Assembly (NCBI RefSeq): GCF_016461785.1
Contig: NZ_JAEMUH010000012.1
Coordinates: forward strand, 1-64,000
DNA from: Marinomonas ostreistagni
GTDB lineage: Bacteria; Pseudomonadota; Gammaproteobacteria; Pseudomonadales; Marinomonadaceae
Direction of reading: 5' to 3'
DNA: 64,000 nt
Position 1 is the stretch's first letter. Each line of letters begins with the position of its first letter. Below the pieces are notes generated by a model. That model ran no database searches, had not been told where the DNA came from, and saw nothing but the letters and a program-made list of their open reading frames with translations. This document shows positions 32,881 to 42,353 of the stretch, piece after piece. The position numbers and the translations under genes were made by a program.

Positions 32881-33783
32881 ATGTCCGAGCAAATTACCTC
32901 CTCTCCAATGACAAAGCTGATAAAAGCCATGGGGAAGTTACCGTTTCCATTTGTTCGTCGTATTGGGCGTATGGTGGGGTTGTTAGTGCTTCGCTTTGAT
33001 CGTCGCACTCGCCGAGCGATTGATCGTAACCTTGAGCTTTGCTTACCGCATTTGGATAAAGAACAGCGTATTCGACTGCGTAACAGCCGCCTACAGCACA
33101 TGGGACAGACCTTTGCTGAAATGGGCCATCTATGGACCCGTGATGTATCATACATCCTTGATCGTTGCTATGAAGGTGATGGCGCAGCTGAGCTAAAACA
33201 AGCGGTGGAAGGCGAAGGTGGCGTGATTGTTTTAGCGCCTCATATTGGTAACTGGGAAGCAGTGAATGTCTTTGTCAGTGCCATTCGTCCTATGACAGCG
33301 ATGTATCGCCCTAACAAAGATGAAAGCTTAGATGCCTTTATTCTCGAAGCTCGTAACCGAGTGGGTGGTGAATTGGTTCCCACCAATCGACGCGGGGTGA
33401 TGCAGATTGTGAAAGCGCTTAATGCTGATGGTGTGGTGGGTATGTTACCTGACCAGGTACCACAACAAGGCAGCGGTGACTTTGCTCCATTTTATGGCCA
33501 TCAAGCTTACACCATGACGTTAGCGGGTCAGCTAGCGCAAAAGACCGGTGCCAAAGCATTTGTAGTTGGATGTATTCAAACGGATAAAGGGTTTGAAGTA
33601 AATGCATTCGAAGTGGACAGCCGTTTTTACGATGAGGACACAGTGACCTCTTTAACGGGGTTGAATGCTTCGATTGAAAAGCTGGTGGAACGTGCTCCGA
33701 GTCAATATCAATGGGAATACAAGCGCTTCAAATTACAGCCTCATGGCGCGTTAAATCCATATAAGGAACATCAACACGTTTAA
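32881..33783 (+). CDS. Lipid A biosynthesis acyltransferase (LpxL/HtrB family)
   Basis: A 300-residue membrane-associated acyltransferase that adds a secondary acyl chain to lipid A. The catalytic HX4E motif is H121-E126 (HIGNWE), followed by YRPNKDESLDAFI and a GMLPDQVPQQGSG segment. The ATG at 32881 is preferred to an upstream start. It resembles the lauroyl transferase found at the same place near the Pseudomonas origin; acyl specificity cannot be read from sequence. Confidence 0.88.
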   Translation: MSEQITSSPMTKLIKAMGKLPFPFVRRIGRMVGLLVLRFDRRTRRAIDRNLELCLPHLDKEQRIRLRNSRLQHMGQTFAEMGHLWTRDVSYILDRCYEGDGAAELKQAVEGEGGVIVLAPHIGNWEAVNVFVSAIRPMTAMYRPNKDESLDAFILEARNRVGGELVPTNRRGVMQIVKALNADGVVGMLPDQVPQQGSGDFAPFYGHQAYTMTLAGQLAQKTGAKAFVVGCIQTDKGFEVNAFEVDSRFYDEDTVTSLTGLNASIEKLVERAPSQYQWEYKRFKLQPHGALNPYKEHQHV

Positions 33784-33803
33784 CGAACATGTGACCAGTA
33801 AAC

Positions 33804-33840
33804 AAAAAGAAGGGGCTAATTATTAGCCCCTTCTTTTTAA
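33804..33840. terminator. Bidirectional terminator between lpxL and ybaK
   Basis: AAAAAGAAGGGGCTAA-TTA-TTAGCCCCTTCTTTTT: a long stem with A/T flanks, 20 bp past the acyltransferase stop and 36 bp past the convergent ybaK stop. Confidence 0.92.
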
Positions 33841-33875
33841 GATCATATCTTTGTCACTGACAATAACTTATCGTA

Positions 33876-34346
33876 TCAATGCTCAGCGATATCTGAGAAA
33901 ACGGTTTGTCGACAAACACTGGCTAGGTCTTTGGGGGCCAAACCAATATCAAAGCCACGCTTACCACCACTCACATAGATTTTATCAAATGCTTCAGAAC
34001 TACTGTCGATGACGGTGACTAATGCTTTCTTTTGCCCTACTGGACTGATCCCCCCGACGATATATCCCGTTAAGCGTTCTGCGTCTTTTGGCTCAGTCAT
34101 GCGCAGTTTTTTGACTTTCAGCGCTGCCGCAGTGCGTTTTAAATTCAACTTACCAGTCACCGGTACAATGGCCACGAAAACGTCTCTGTCATCCGTAACC
34201 AGTAACGTCTTAAAGACCTGTTCTGGAGCCAAGCCAAGTTTGTCTGCGGCTTCCTGACCGAAGTTTTGGCAGCTAGGATCATGCTCATATTCGTGTTGGG
34301 TAAAAGGGATCTTACGCTTTTTTAGCATTTGCGTTGCGGGTGTCAT
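33876..34346 (-). CDS. ybaK: Cys-tRNA(Pro)/Cys-tRNA(Cys) deacylase YbaK
   Basis: A 156-residue editing domain of the YbaK/EbsC type that hydrolyses Cys-tRNA(Pro). The catalytic lysine region is EQVFKTLLVTDD, with VPVTGKLNLKRTAAALKVKK and GYIVGGISPVGQKK following. Length matches E. coli YbaK (159). Translated from ATG with AAGGAA upstream, 14 bp after trkH in the same direction. Confidence 0.93.
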   Translation of the reverse strand: MTPATQMLKKRKIPFTQHEYEHDPSCQNFGQEAADKLGLAPEQVFKTLLVTDDRDVFVAIVPVTGKLNLKRTAAALKVKKLRMTEPKDAERLTGYIVGGISPVGQKKALVTVIDSSSEAFDKIYVSGGKRGFDIGLAPKDLASVCRQTVFSDIAEH

Positions 34347-34360
34347 GGGTTATTCCTTTG

Positions 34361-35809
34361 CTACTTCTGCCAAAACATCGGGGTAAACAAGACCAGTAAA
34401 GTGAAGACTTCTAAACGACCAAGCAGCATGGCGAAACACAGCATCCATTTCGACGGATCATTAATGGACGCAAAGTTTGCAGCCACTTCCCCTAAACCTG
34501 GGCCTAGGTTGTTTAGCGTCGCCGCCACGGCGGACCAGGCGGTGACTTGGTCTATGCCTGTGGCCATCAAACCAATCATTAGAATGACATACACAAGCAA
34601 GTAGGCAGAGAAGAACCCCCATACCGCTGAAACCACTCGCTCTTGAATTGCTTTACCGCCTACCTTAACGGGGATGACGGCGTTTGGGTGTACCAGACGT
34701 TGAATTTCACGGAAGCCCTGTTTCAAGATCAGTAGGATACGAATCACTTTCATACCACCACCGGTTGAGCTAGCACAGCCGCCAGCGAAGGACGTGACGA
34801 TCAACAGGAACGGTAAGAAGTGTGGCCATACTGAGAAATCAGAAGTACCAAATCCTGCTGTTGTGGCAATAGAAACACTTTCAAAAACCGCATAGCGTAA
34901 TGACGTTTGCCAATCGAATGTGGATGTTAAAATCAGCACCAAGGTAGATAAAGAAATGGCAGAACCCAATAGAAAGAAAAAGAAGCGCGCCTCAGGGTCT
35001 TTGAAGTAATGCCAAACACTGCGCGTACGCCAAGCGTAAAAGTGCAAGCCAAAGTTCAGTGCGGCGATCACCATAAATACCGTACAAATGATCTCAATGG
35101 TGACGCTGTTAAAGTAGCCAATACTGGCATCGTGGGTCGAGAAACCACCAATCGCTACAGTGGAGAAACTATGACACAAGGCATCAAAGAAGCTCATCCC
35201 CGCCACCCAATAGCTTAGCGTACAGACGATGGTTAAAGACGCATAAATATACCAAAGCGCTTTAGCCGTCTCTGCAATACGTGGCGTCAATTTTGAGTCT
35301 TTTACCGGTCCAGGTGTTTCGGCTCGATAAAGCTGCATGCCTCCAACGCCCAGCATCGGCATGATGGCAACGGCCAATACTATGATACCCATACCACCTA
35401 ACCATTGTAGCCACTGACGGTAAAATAAGATGGACTGCGGCAAATCATCGATGGCCGTTAAAATGGTGGCACCGGTAGTCGTTAGCCCAGACAGGGACTC
35501 AAACAAAGAGTCAGTGAAGCTTAGATGTGGATCGGTTGCGAGAAAGAATGGTACCGAACCGAACAGCCCTAGAGTCGTCCAGAACAAGACGGTTACTAAG
35601 AACCCGTCGCGAATTTTTAAATCACCACGATGGTTTCGAAACGGAAACCAAATGACCAAACCACTTGCTAAGTTGATAAGCAAGGCATACAGAAATGCCT
35701 GCAGTGCGCCGTCCTGATAGATCAATGAAACGATGATCGGTGGTAACAGCGTCAAACTGAAGATCATAATAAGCAAACCGATAACGCGCAGGATTACCTG
35801 AATGTGCAT
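34361..35809 (-). CDS. trkH: Trk potassium transporter membrane subunit
   Basis: A 482-residue inner-membrane protein of four M1-P-M2 repeats forming the potassium pathway. Pore loops with the conserved glycines include SLSGLTTTGATIL, SFSTVAIGGFSTHDASIG, VSIATTAGFGTSDF and LNNLGPGLGEV. It works with TrkA, whose gene is directly upstream (70 bp), so a trkA-trkH-ybaK transcription unit is likely. Confidence 0.95.
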   Translation of the reverse strand: MHIQVILRVIGLLIMIFSLTLLPPIIVSLIYQDGALQAFLYALLINLASGLVIWFPFRNHRGDLKIRDGFLVTVLFWTTLGLFGSVPFFLATDPHLSFTDSLFESLSGLTTTGATILTAIDDLPQSILFYRQWLQWLGGMGIIVLAVAIMPMLGVGGMQLYRAETPGPVKDSKLTPRIAETAKALWYIYASLTIVCTLSYWVAGMSFFDALCHSFSTVAIGGFSTHDASIGYFNSVTIEIICTVFMVIAALNFGLHFYAWRTRSVWHYFKDPEARFFFFLLGSAISLSTLVLILTSTFDWQTSLRYAVFESVSIATTAGFGTSDFSVWPHFLPFLLIVTSFAGGCASSTGGGMKVIRILLILKQGFREIQRLVHPNAVIPVKVGGKAIQERVVSAVWGFFSAYLLVYVILMIGLMATGIDQVTAWSAVAATLNNLGPGLGEVAANFASINDPSKWMLCFAMLLGRLEVFTLLVLFTPMFWQK

Positions 35810-35879
35810 GTCTTGGCCTTATGAAAAAAATGTCCCAGCCGAAGCGTGGGACGTTAGTAAAAAGAAGTTAGTTTGCATG

Positions 35880-37253
35880 TTAAAAGAAGCTTAAGCCAAC
35901 TTGGAACAGTTGCTCTACTGCCGGGATCTGCTTCTTATTCGAGACAAAAATAATCACATGGTCTTCTGCCTGAACGACGACTTCACCAGTGGCTAAGATT
36001 ACTTCGTCTTCTCGCACGATGGCGCCGATGGTGGCTCCTTCCGGTAGTGGAATATTGGCAATCGAACGCCCTACTACTTTAGAAGAACGATGGTCACCGT
36101 GAGCGACCGCCTCGAGTGCTTCCGCTGCACCTTTACGCATGGTGTGTACATTGACCACGTCACCACGACGGATAAAACTCAATAGCGAACTGATCGTCGT
36201 GTGCTGCGGAGAAATGGCGATATCAATCATGCCTTCTTGAACAATGTCGACATAGGCTGGGTTATTGATGATGGTCATTACCGTGCGTACACCAAGCACT
36301 TTGGCCAACATCGATGACATAATGTTGGCTTCATCGTTATTGGTGATGGCACAAAACACATCTGTGGACTCAATGTTTTCTTCCAGCAGTAGCTCTTGTT
36401 TTGAAGCATCGCCATTTAACACAATGGTGTTATCTAGGGTTTCGGAAAGTACGCGACAACGTTCTGGGTCACGCTCAATGATTTTCACCCTGTACTCTTT
36501 CTCAAGACTTTGTGCCAGACGCTCACCAATATTACCGCCTCCGGCAATAATGATACGACGATAAGGTGTATCCAGTGGACGCAGCTCACTCATCACATCC
36601 ATTACATCGCGCTGCGCGGCCAAGAAAAACACTTCATCGTTAGCATGAATATGGGTATTGCCATCCGGCTTGATGGACTGGCCATTTCGATAAATAGCCG
36701 CAATACGAGTTTGAATGGACGGCATGTGTTCGCGCAAAAAGCTAATTGGACGATCAATCAGAGGACCGCCCTTTTCCGCTTTGACCACCACTAATTGAAC
36801 TTTACCTTCAGCAAACTCCATCACTTGTAATGCACCAGGATAACGAATCAAACGAGTCAAATGTTTCGTTACTTCCTTCTCCGGACTGATACGAACGTCC
36901 ATTGGCAAAGCCGTGTCGGCGAAAATCTTCGGGTATTTAGAGTAAGCATTAGAACGAATACGGCCAATTTTCGTCGGGGTCTTAAATAACGTGTAGGCGA
37001 CCTGACAGGCAATCATATTGGTTTCGTCTTGGTTGCTGACGGCGATTAACAAATCGGCATCGTTACAACCTGCTTGGTCCAATACGTCTGGGTGGGAACC
37101 GCTGCCATGAACTGTTTGAATGTCTAGGCGGTCTTGTAGCTCGCGCAAACGATTATGATCGGTATCGATGACTGTAATGTCGTTGTCTTCGTTTGCCAAG
37201 TTCTCCGCCAGCGTTGCGCCAACTTGGCCCGCGCCAATAATTATGATCTTCAT
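35880..37253 (-). CDS. trkA: Trk potassium uptake regulator TrkA
   Basis: A 457-residue cytosolic regulator with two RCK units. Each has an NAD-binding Rossmann loop: MKIIIIGAGQVGATLAENLA at the start and IIIAGGGNIGERLAQSLE near residue 233, and each is followed by a TrkA-C domain. The ORF continues 24 codons further upstream, but the ATG at 37253 gives the canonical N-terminus. E. coli TrkA has 458 residues. Confidence 0.96.
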   Translation of the reverse strand: MKIIIIGAGQVGATLAENLANEDNDITVIDTDHNRLRELQDRLDIQTVHGSGSHPDVLDQAGCNDADLLIAVSNQDETNMIACQVAYTLFKTPTKIGRIRSNAYSKYPKIFADTALPMDVRISPEKEVTKHLTRLIRYPGALQVMEFAEGKVQLVVVKAEKGGPLIDRPISFLREHMPSIQTRIAAIYRNGQSIKPDGNTHIHANDEVFFLAAQRDVMDVMSELRPLDTPYRRIIIAGGGNIGERLAQSLEKEYRVKIIERDPERCRVLSETLDNTIVLNGDASKQELLLEENIESTDVFCAITNNDEANIMSSMLAKVLGVRTVMTIINNPAYVDIVQEGMIDIAISPQHTTISSLLSFIRRGDVVNVHTMRKGAAEALEAVAHGDHRSSKVVGRSIANIPLPEGATIGAIVREDEVILATGEVVVQAEDHVIIFVSNKKQIPAVEQLFQVGLSFF

Positions 37254-37386
37254 GGTCAGCCTTAGAGCGTATTGCTCATCGCATGTGAAAGAGCGTCTTA
37301 AAATAAGAGTCCATTGCGTACACATTTTAAACGCGATTGAAGAAATATTTAACGTTGTTTAGATGAATAATCTATATATTTTGAGC

Positions 37387-37423
37387 AATGCGCCCCTTCT
37401 TATTTCATGAGAAGGGGCGCATT
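37387..37423. repeat. Perfect 14-bp hairpin between rsmB and trkA
   Basis: AATGCGCCCCTTCT and AGAAGGGGCGCATT are perfectly complementary with a 9-nt loop, 11 bp past the rsmB stop. There is no U-tract on the minus strand, so it may block transcription poorly or act as an RNA 3'-end stabiliser. Confidence 0.6.
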
Positions 37424-37433
37424 GAGGAGAGGG

Positions 37434-38753
37434 TTAGCCTTTTTTGATCAGACAGTAGTAAAAGCCGTCTTGGCCATCCAAAGTTGGAAAGACCTGCACC
37501 CCATGGGTAACAGCCTTACCAAAGCCAAGTGCTAACTTGTCATTAAGTAGATTCAGAGGACATTCTTTTGCGTCTTCGGTACGAGCCAAAAAGCTTGTGA
37601 TTTGCTGCTCGTTTTCTTCTGGCATCAAAGAGCACGTCGCATAAAGCAAGTAACCACCCTGCTTCAAGGTTTGCCAAGTGGCATCCAAAATACTGGCTTG
37701 GATGTCGCAGAGCGCAGCAATATCATCTGGCTTGCGGTTGATCTTAATATCTGGGTTACGGCGGATGACACCTGTTGCAGAACAAGGAGCATCCAATAGG
37801 ATTTTGTCGAACGGGGTCTTATCCCACCACTGGTCTGGCTGACTGGCATCGCCACAGATTAACGCCGCCGATCCACCTATCCGTTCTAGGTTTGATTCAA
37901 TGCGGGCTAATCGCCAAGGCTCTAATTCGACTGCCGTTAAATCTAAGTCAGGTGCGAGTTCCAGTAAGTGACCTGTTTTACCTCCTGGCGCTGCGCAAGC
38001 ATCGAGCACTCGCTCGCCTGTTTGGGGAGCCAATAAGCTTGCTGCCAATTGAGCAGATTCATCTTGGATGCTGACATGACCGTTTTCAAAATCAGGTAAC
38101 ATAGTGACCGGTACAGCGGATTCTAGGTACAAACCTGATACTGAAAAGGACGTTTCACGTGAAACAATGCCCTGTTCTGCTAATTTTTGTTTGTACGTTT
38201 CACGTGAAACATGTGCTTCGTTGACTCGGATACACATCGGTGGATGAGCATTGGTGGCTTCAATAATTGAGTCCAGCTCCGCATCCCAATGCTTCTTAAA
38301 TCGCTTCACTAGCCACTTAGGCAAGTTGTGTGCCATGGAAGGTTGAGAAGATAAGTTCTCAAGAATGTCCTCACGCTCTCGCTGATAGCGACGCAAGACG
38401 GCATTCATCAACTTTGTGGCCCACTCTTTATCTAACTGACGACAGAGCTCAACTGACTCATGTACCGCAGCATGATCAGGGGTACTCATATGTTCAATTT
38501 GATAGAGCCCCATCAGCAATGCGGCATACAGATCAAAGTCTTTTTCTTCAAACGGTTTGCTTAACAAACTCAGAGCGACGGTGTTCAGCTGCGGATAGAA
38601 GCGACACACACCAAAGCACAGTTCTTTAGCTAACCCTTGTTCGTCGTATTCGACATGGCTGATTTGCTTATTAATCTGTGTGGACAAAGAGCCGCGCTGT
38701 AGAAGCACTTGCTCGAGAATTTTCGCACTGACTAAGCGAGCGGATTGGCTCAT
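37434..38753 (-). CDS. rsmB: 16S rRNA (cytosine967-C5)-methyltransferase RsmB
   Basis: A 439-residue enzyme with an N-terminal NusB-like RNA-binding domain (residues 1-140) and a SAM methyltransferase domain: VLDACAAPGGKTGHLLEL (SAM loop) and LLDAPCSATGVIRRNPDIK with the catalytic cysteine. Its stop codon overlaps... its start overlaps the end of fmt by 4 bp, so translation is coupled. The coding sequence contains two parS-like sites, each read as Val-Ser-Arg-Glu-Thr in the protein. Confidence 0.96.
   Translation of the reverse strand: MSQSARLVSAKILEQVLLQRGSLSTQINKQISHVEYDEQGLAKELCFGVCRFYPQLNTVALSLLSKPFEEKDFDLYAALLMGLYQIEHMSTPDHAAVHESVELCRQLDKEWATKLMNAVLRRYQREREDILENLSSQPSMAHNLPKWLVKRFKKHWDAELDSIIEATNAHPPMCIRVNEAHVSRETYKQKLAEQGIVSRETSFSVSGLYLESAVPVTMLPDFENGHVSIQDESAQLAASLLAPQTGERVLDACAAPGGKTGHLLELAPDLDLTAVELEPWRLARIESNLERIGGSAALICGDASQPDQWWDKTPFDKILLDAPCSATGVIRRNPDIKINRKPDDIAALCDIQASILDATWQTLKQGGYLLYATCSLMPEENEQQITSFLARTEDAKECPLNLLNDKLALGFGKAVTHGVQVFPTLDGQDGFYYCLIKKG
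38151..38166. other. parS: parS-like site inside rsmB (1)
   Basis: CGTTTCACGTGAAACA matches the parS consensus TGTTTCACGTGAAACA at 15 of 16 positions. It lies inside the rsmB coding sequence, 45 bp from an identical 16-mer. Confidence 0.88.
38196..38211. other. parS: parS-like site inside rsmB (2)
   Basis: Second copy of CGTTTCACGTGAAACA, 15 of 16 to consensus, also within rsmB. ParA and ParB genes lie about 23 kb away on the other side of the origin region. Confidence 0.88.
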
Positions 38754-39736
38754 GCTTGGCTCCCAAGTCGTTTGCCTAATTGCAGTTGATCCTTAAATTT
38801 GCCATTCAGTGCATCTTGCACTGCCATACGTTTACCGCCAGGGAATTGTAGTTCAGTAATAAGAATAGAGCCTTTGCCTGTGTTCACAACGATCCCTTCT
38901 TTGCTGACCATGGTAATTTCACCGCATTCGAAGTCTTGGTCTTCGGTGTTAAGCAGCTTTGCTGCATGGATCTTCATTACTCCTGCTGGGGTTTGAGTAT
39001 AAGCGCCTGGCCATGGTAATAAACCACGAATGCGAAGACTGATCACCGAAGCGTCTTGAGTCCAATCCACTTCCCCTTCTTGTTTCGTCAATTTATCTGC
39101 ATAGCAAGTCAGTGAGTCATCCTGTTTTTCAGGTGTCACTTGTCCTGATTTAATAGCTTCTAAACCTTCGATCAGGGCTTCGCCACCTAACACTGCCAGA
39201 CGGTCATGTAATGAACCTGATGTGTCCTCCGGTTTGATATCGCATTCTTTCTTATGCAACATGTCGCCTGTATCAAGCCCTACGTCCATTTGCATAATGG
39301 TAATACCGGTTAATGTATCGCCTGCAATGACAGCACGATGGATCGGCGCGGCACCTCGCCAACGGGGTAGCAATGACGCATGTACGTTAATGCATCCAAG
39401 CTTAGGTGTGTTCAAAACGGCTTTCGGCAAAATCAGACCGTAAGCGGCGACAATCATAATGTCAGCATTCAAATCTGCTAGCGCTTGGCGATCGGCTTCG
39501 TCTTTAAAGTTCAGCGGCTGATAAACGGGAATATCGTGCGTCAGGGCAAGCTGCTTTACTGGACTTGCCACCAATTTCTGACCACGACCCGCTGGGCGAT
39601 CTGGCTGAGTGTAAACCGCGATGACTTCGTATTGGTTCTGTGCGGTGTGATCAAGTACAGCTTGTAGACTGGCAGCAGCAAAATCCGGTGTGCCAGCGAA
39701 AACAATACGTAGAGGCGTTTGAGTAGTATCTGTCAT
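38750..39736 (-). CDS. fmt: Methionyl-tRNA formyltransferase
   Basis: A 328-residue enzyme that formylates initiator Met-tRNA with 10-formyl-THF. The formyltransferase motif HASLLPRWRGAAPIHRAVIAGD lies around residue 110, with the catalytic DTGDM segment and a C-terminal OB-like domain beginning near residue 207. E. coli Fmt has 315 residues. It overlaps rsmB by 4 bp. Confidence 0.97.
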   Translation of the reverse strand: MTDTTQTPLRIVFAGTPDFAAASLQAVLDHTAQNQYEVIAVYTQPDRPAGRGQKLVASPVKQLALTHDIPVYQPLNFKDEADRQALADLNADIMIVAAYGLILPKAVLNTPKLGCINVHASLLPRWRGAAPIHRAVIAGDTLTGITIMQMDVGLDTGDMLHKKECDIKPEDTSGSLHDRLAVLGGEALIEGLEAIKSGQVTPEKQDDSLTCYADKLTKQEGEVDWTQDASVISLRIRGLLPWPGAYTQTPAGVMKIHAAKLLNTEDQDFECGEITMVSKEGIVVNTGKGSILITELQFPGGKRMAVQDALNGKFKDQLQLGKRLGSQA

Positions 39737-39780
39737 GGTGCGTCTAATGCCCTCATGTAACGAAACAGTTTCATGTAACG

Positions 39781-39806
39781 AAAAATCAGGCCGTAGCCTG
39801 ATTTTT
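39781..39806 (-). terminator. Hairpin terminator between def and fmt
   Basis: AAAAATCAGGC-CGTA-GCCTGATTTTT: an 11-bp symmetrical stem including A/T runs. It lies 71 bp past the def stop and 45 bp before the fmt start, so def and fmt may be separate transcripts here. Confidence 0.8.
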
Positions 39807-39876
39807 AAAAAGAAGATGGTTGTAACTATTCAATACAAGTTAGTCGCAAGCGTTCACGACGCTATACGATATGCCT

Positions 39877-40383
39877 TTAGGCACGTTTCTTCTGTGCTTT
39901 TTGCAGCTTAGTTTTGATACGGTTGCGCTTCAGTGGTGATAAGTAATCCACCATGAGCTTGCCGTCTAGGTGGTCAATCTCGTGTTGTACACACACTGCC
40001 ATCAACTCATCCGTGTCCATTTCAAACGGCTTACCATGTCGGTCTAGTGCTTTCACTCTTACTTTTGCTGCACGGTAAATATGTTCGTAGAAACCTGGTA
40101 CGGATAAGCAGCCTTCTTGGAATTCGTTTGGCTCTTCGTCTAGCACGTCGAACTCTGGGTTAATGAACACGATAGGTTCATTGCGTTCTTCAGAGAAGTC
40201 CATAACAACGATGCGGTAGTGGTAGTCTACCTGTGTTGCAGCAAGGCCAACGCCTTGCTCGTCATACATGGTATCAATCATGTCGTCGATCTTTGTCTGC
40301 AAGGCGTCGGTAAATTCTGTGACCGGCTCTGCTACTTTGCGCAAACGTGGATCTGGATATTCTAAAATGGGTAGTACAGCCAT
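39877..40383 (-). CDS. def: Peptide deformylase
   Basis: A 168-residue metalloenzyme removing N-formyl groups from new proteins. All three catalytic motifs are present: [17 protein letters not shown] (metal-binding cysteine) and QHEIDHLDG (HExxH). The ATG at 40383 gives [15 protein letters not shown]. It precedes fmt, its functional partner, on the minus strand and is divergent from dprA. Confidence 0.97.
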   Translation of the reverse strand: MAVLPILEYPDPRLRKVAEPVTEFTDALQTKIDDMIDTMYDEQGVGLAATQVDYHYRIVVMDFSEERNEPIVFINPEFDVLDEEPNEFQEGCLSVPGFYEHIYRAAKVRVKALDRHGKPFEMDTDELMAVCVQHEIDHLDGKLMVDYLSPLKRNRIKTKLQKAQKKRA

Positions 40384-40603
40384 AAGGATTTCCAATAATG
40401 TGTTCGTTTAGTGCCCATTACAATTAAGTTCTGTAGGGCTGATTTCATTATTTCTATTGTAACGCATTCAGACCAAAATGCCTGCATATGAACTGGCCAA
40501 ATTTTATGCAATGTGATTAAATACGTCGCAATTTTTAGCGCCCCTACGCTAATGGAATAAGTACAAACATTCGTTTGTATACTGTGTCTGCAAGGATTGC
40601 CGC

Positions 40604-41872
40604 ATGAATACCCTACACCATGGATTTAGCCAGAGAGATTGGCTGGCATTGAGCTTATTACCTAGTATTGGCGCAAATCGCCTTGCTAGCTTATGGACTT
40701 ATCTATCTGCTTGGAGTTCGTCTGATCAAGACACTGAAAGTCTCATACTAGAGGCTTGTTCTAGTGATTCAAGTTTTGAATGCGCAGCTCAGTCAGTGGA
40801 TTTCCAAGTACTGAGAGCGTTAGGCTGGTCTGAGCATGTTGCGAAAGCCGCTGATGTGTATCTCCAAAACGGTAGGTTGCCATACGAGGTCGAAGAGCGT
40901 TTAGAACAGACTGAGCGCTGGCTCAGTGATATTGGCCAGTCAATCGTATTTCGTGACGAAGCCAATTACCCTGAATTACTCAAACAAATTGCCGTTCCTC
41001 CCCTATGCTTGTTTGTCAAGGGAACCTCTAATGCTTGGGCTCGGCCATGTATAGGGGTAGTCGGCTCGCGTAATGCATCAGGCTATGGACGCAGCTTAGC
41101 GCAAGAATGGAGTGAGAGGTTAGCAAGTCATGGTTACGCTGTTTGTAGTGGTGGTGCAAAAGGTATTGATACCTATGCTCACCAAGGTGCTTTAACAGCT
41201 CAGTCAAGCACTGTTGCCGTTATGGGAGCGGGTCTTTTGAATTGGTATCCACGTCAGAACTATGGCCTATTCGAGCGTATTATCGAACAAGAAGGTGCGT
41301 TGATAAGTGAGTACCCATTAACGACACAGCCAAGGCCTAATCTATTCCCCCCTCGAAATCGTATTATCAGTGGTATGAGCCATGGTGTATTGGTTGTTGA
41401 AGCGTCTGAAAAAAGTGGATCTTTGATCAGTGCGCGCTATGCGTTGGAAGAAAACCGCGAGGTGTTTGCCATTCCAGGACGCGTTGGTGATCCGCAGTCT
41501 AGTGGTACCAATCACTTAATTCGGCAAGGGGCAACTTTAGTCCGTTCTATAGATGAGATGATTGAAGAGCTTCCTCGGGAATCTCGTCTGATGTCGAGTC
41601 TGTCTAAAGAGACGACGACACCCTCCCGTAAAAAAGTCCCCCTAACCGATCGTCAAACTCGTCAATCTACATTACAAACAGGCGGTTTATCTGGACAAGC
41701 CTCTTCCCTGCTACAGATTTTTTGGCAAGAGCGAATTAGTTTGGACTTTGATGCCTTGATTCGTAAAACAGGAATGGGGGCGTCGGAGTTAGCACAGATA
41801 TTGATGGAGCTTGAATTGTCTGGCCAAGTGATTAATGCGCAGGGGCACTATCAATATACCCCCACCACGTAA
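40604..41872 (+). CDS. dprA: DNA-processing protein DprA
   Basis: A 422-residue protein that binds incoming single-stranded DNA and loads RecA during natural transformation. The Rossmann-like core has GVVGSRNASGYGRSLA, YAVCSGGAKGIDTYAHQGAL and FPPRNRIISGMSHGVLVVEA, with an N-terminal SAM-like region (residues 1-80) and a C-terminal winged helix (about 360-420). Longer than E. coli DprA (374), largely in the linker before the winged helix. Divergent from def. Confidence 0.93.
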   Translation: MNTLHHGFSQRDWLALSLLPSIGANRLASLWTYLSAWSSSDQDTESLILEACSSDSSFECAAQSVDFQVLRALGWSEHVAKAADVYLQNGRLPYEVEERLEQTERWLSDIGQSIVFRDEANYPELLKQIAVPPLCLFVKGTSNAWARPCIGVVGSRNASGYGRSLAQEWSERLASHGYAVCSGGAKGIDTYAHQGALTAQSSTVAVMGAGLLNWYPRQNYGLFERIIEQEGALISEYPLTTQPRPNLFPPRNRIISGMSHGVLVVEASEKSGSLISARYALEENREVFAIPGRVGDPQSSGTNHLIRQGATLVRSIDEMIEELPRESRLMSSLSKETTTPSRKKVPLTDRQTRQSTLQTGGLSGQASSLLQIFWQERISLDFDALIRKTGMGASELAQILMELELSGQVINAQGHYQYTPTT

Positions 41873-41891
41873 TCAGTATTTGTATTCGATA

Positions 41892-42308
41892 TTAAAATGA
41901 GTCAAAAATATCGCGCTTGAGTTGTTTGATATCACGACGTTCTTTCTTGTTTGGCTTGTGATCTGCCATGATGCGACCACCAAACGACTTGTGCTCAAGA
42001 GCACGTCGTTCTCGCTTCTCGACGGACTCGGATGTTTCGCTGTAAAGCTTTTGGGCTTCTGGTGCGCCTTTGCGCTGCTCACTTAGGCCCTTCACTTCTA
42101 CTGTGACTTCGTCCCAGCCTTTACGAATGGTAATTAGTGCGCCAAGCTCAACATTACGAGCGGCTTTGCCTTTGGCGCCGTTGTACATTACCTTGCCACC
42201 GTCGATGGCTTCTTTGCAAAGTGTACGGGTTTTGAAAAAACGGGCCGCCCAGAGCCATTTATCTAATCTTACTGCTTGTGAATCTGGCTGTTTTTCTGCT
42301 TTACTCAT
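41892..42308 (-). CDS. hslR: Heat-shock protein 15 (Hsp15)
   Basis: A 138-residue basic S4-domain RNA-binding protein that rescues stalled 50S subunits carrying nascent chains. The S4 motif VRLDKWLWAARFFKTRTLCKEAIDGG is near the N-terminus; the tail is rich in Lys/Arg/Glu (KPNKKERRDIKQLKRDIFD). The ATG at 42308 is preferred to a longer ORF. Divergent from cysQ. Confidence 0.93.
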   Translation of the reverse strand: MSKAEKQPDSQAVRLDKWLWAARFFKTRTLCKEAIDGGKVMYNGAKGKAARNVELGALITIRKGWDEVTVEVKGLSEQRKGAPEAQKLYSETSESVEKRERRALEHKSFGGRIMADHKPNKKERRDIKQLKRDIFDSF

Positions 42309-42353
42309 AAATTGAACACACGAAAAAATGAAACGAAAGAAAACAGTACTATT

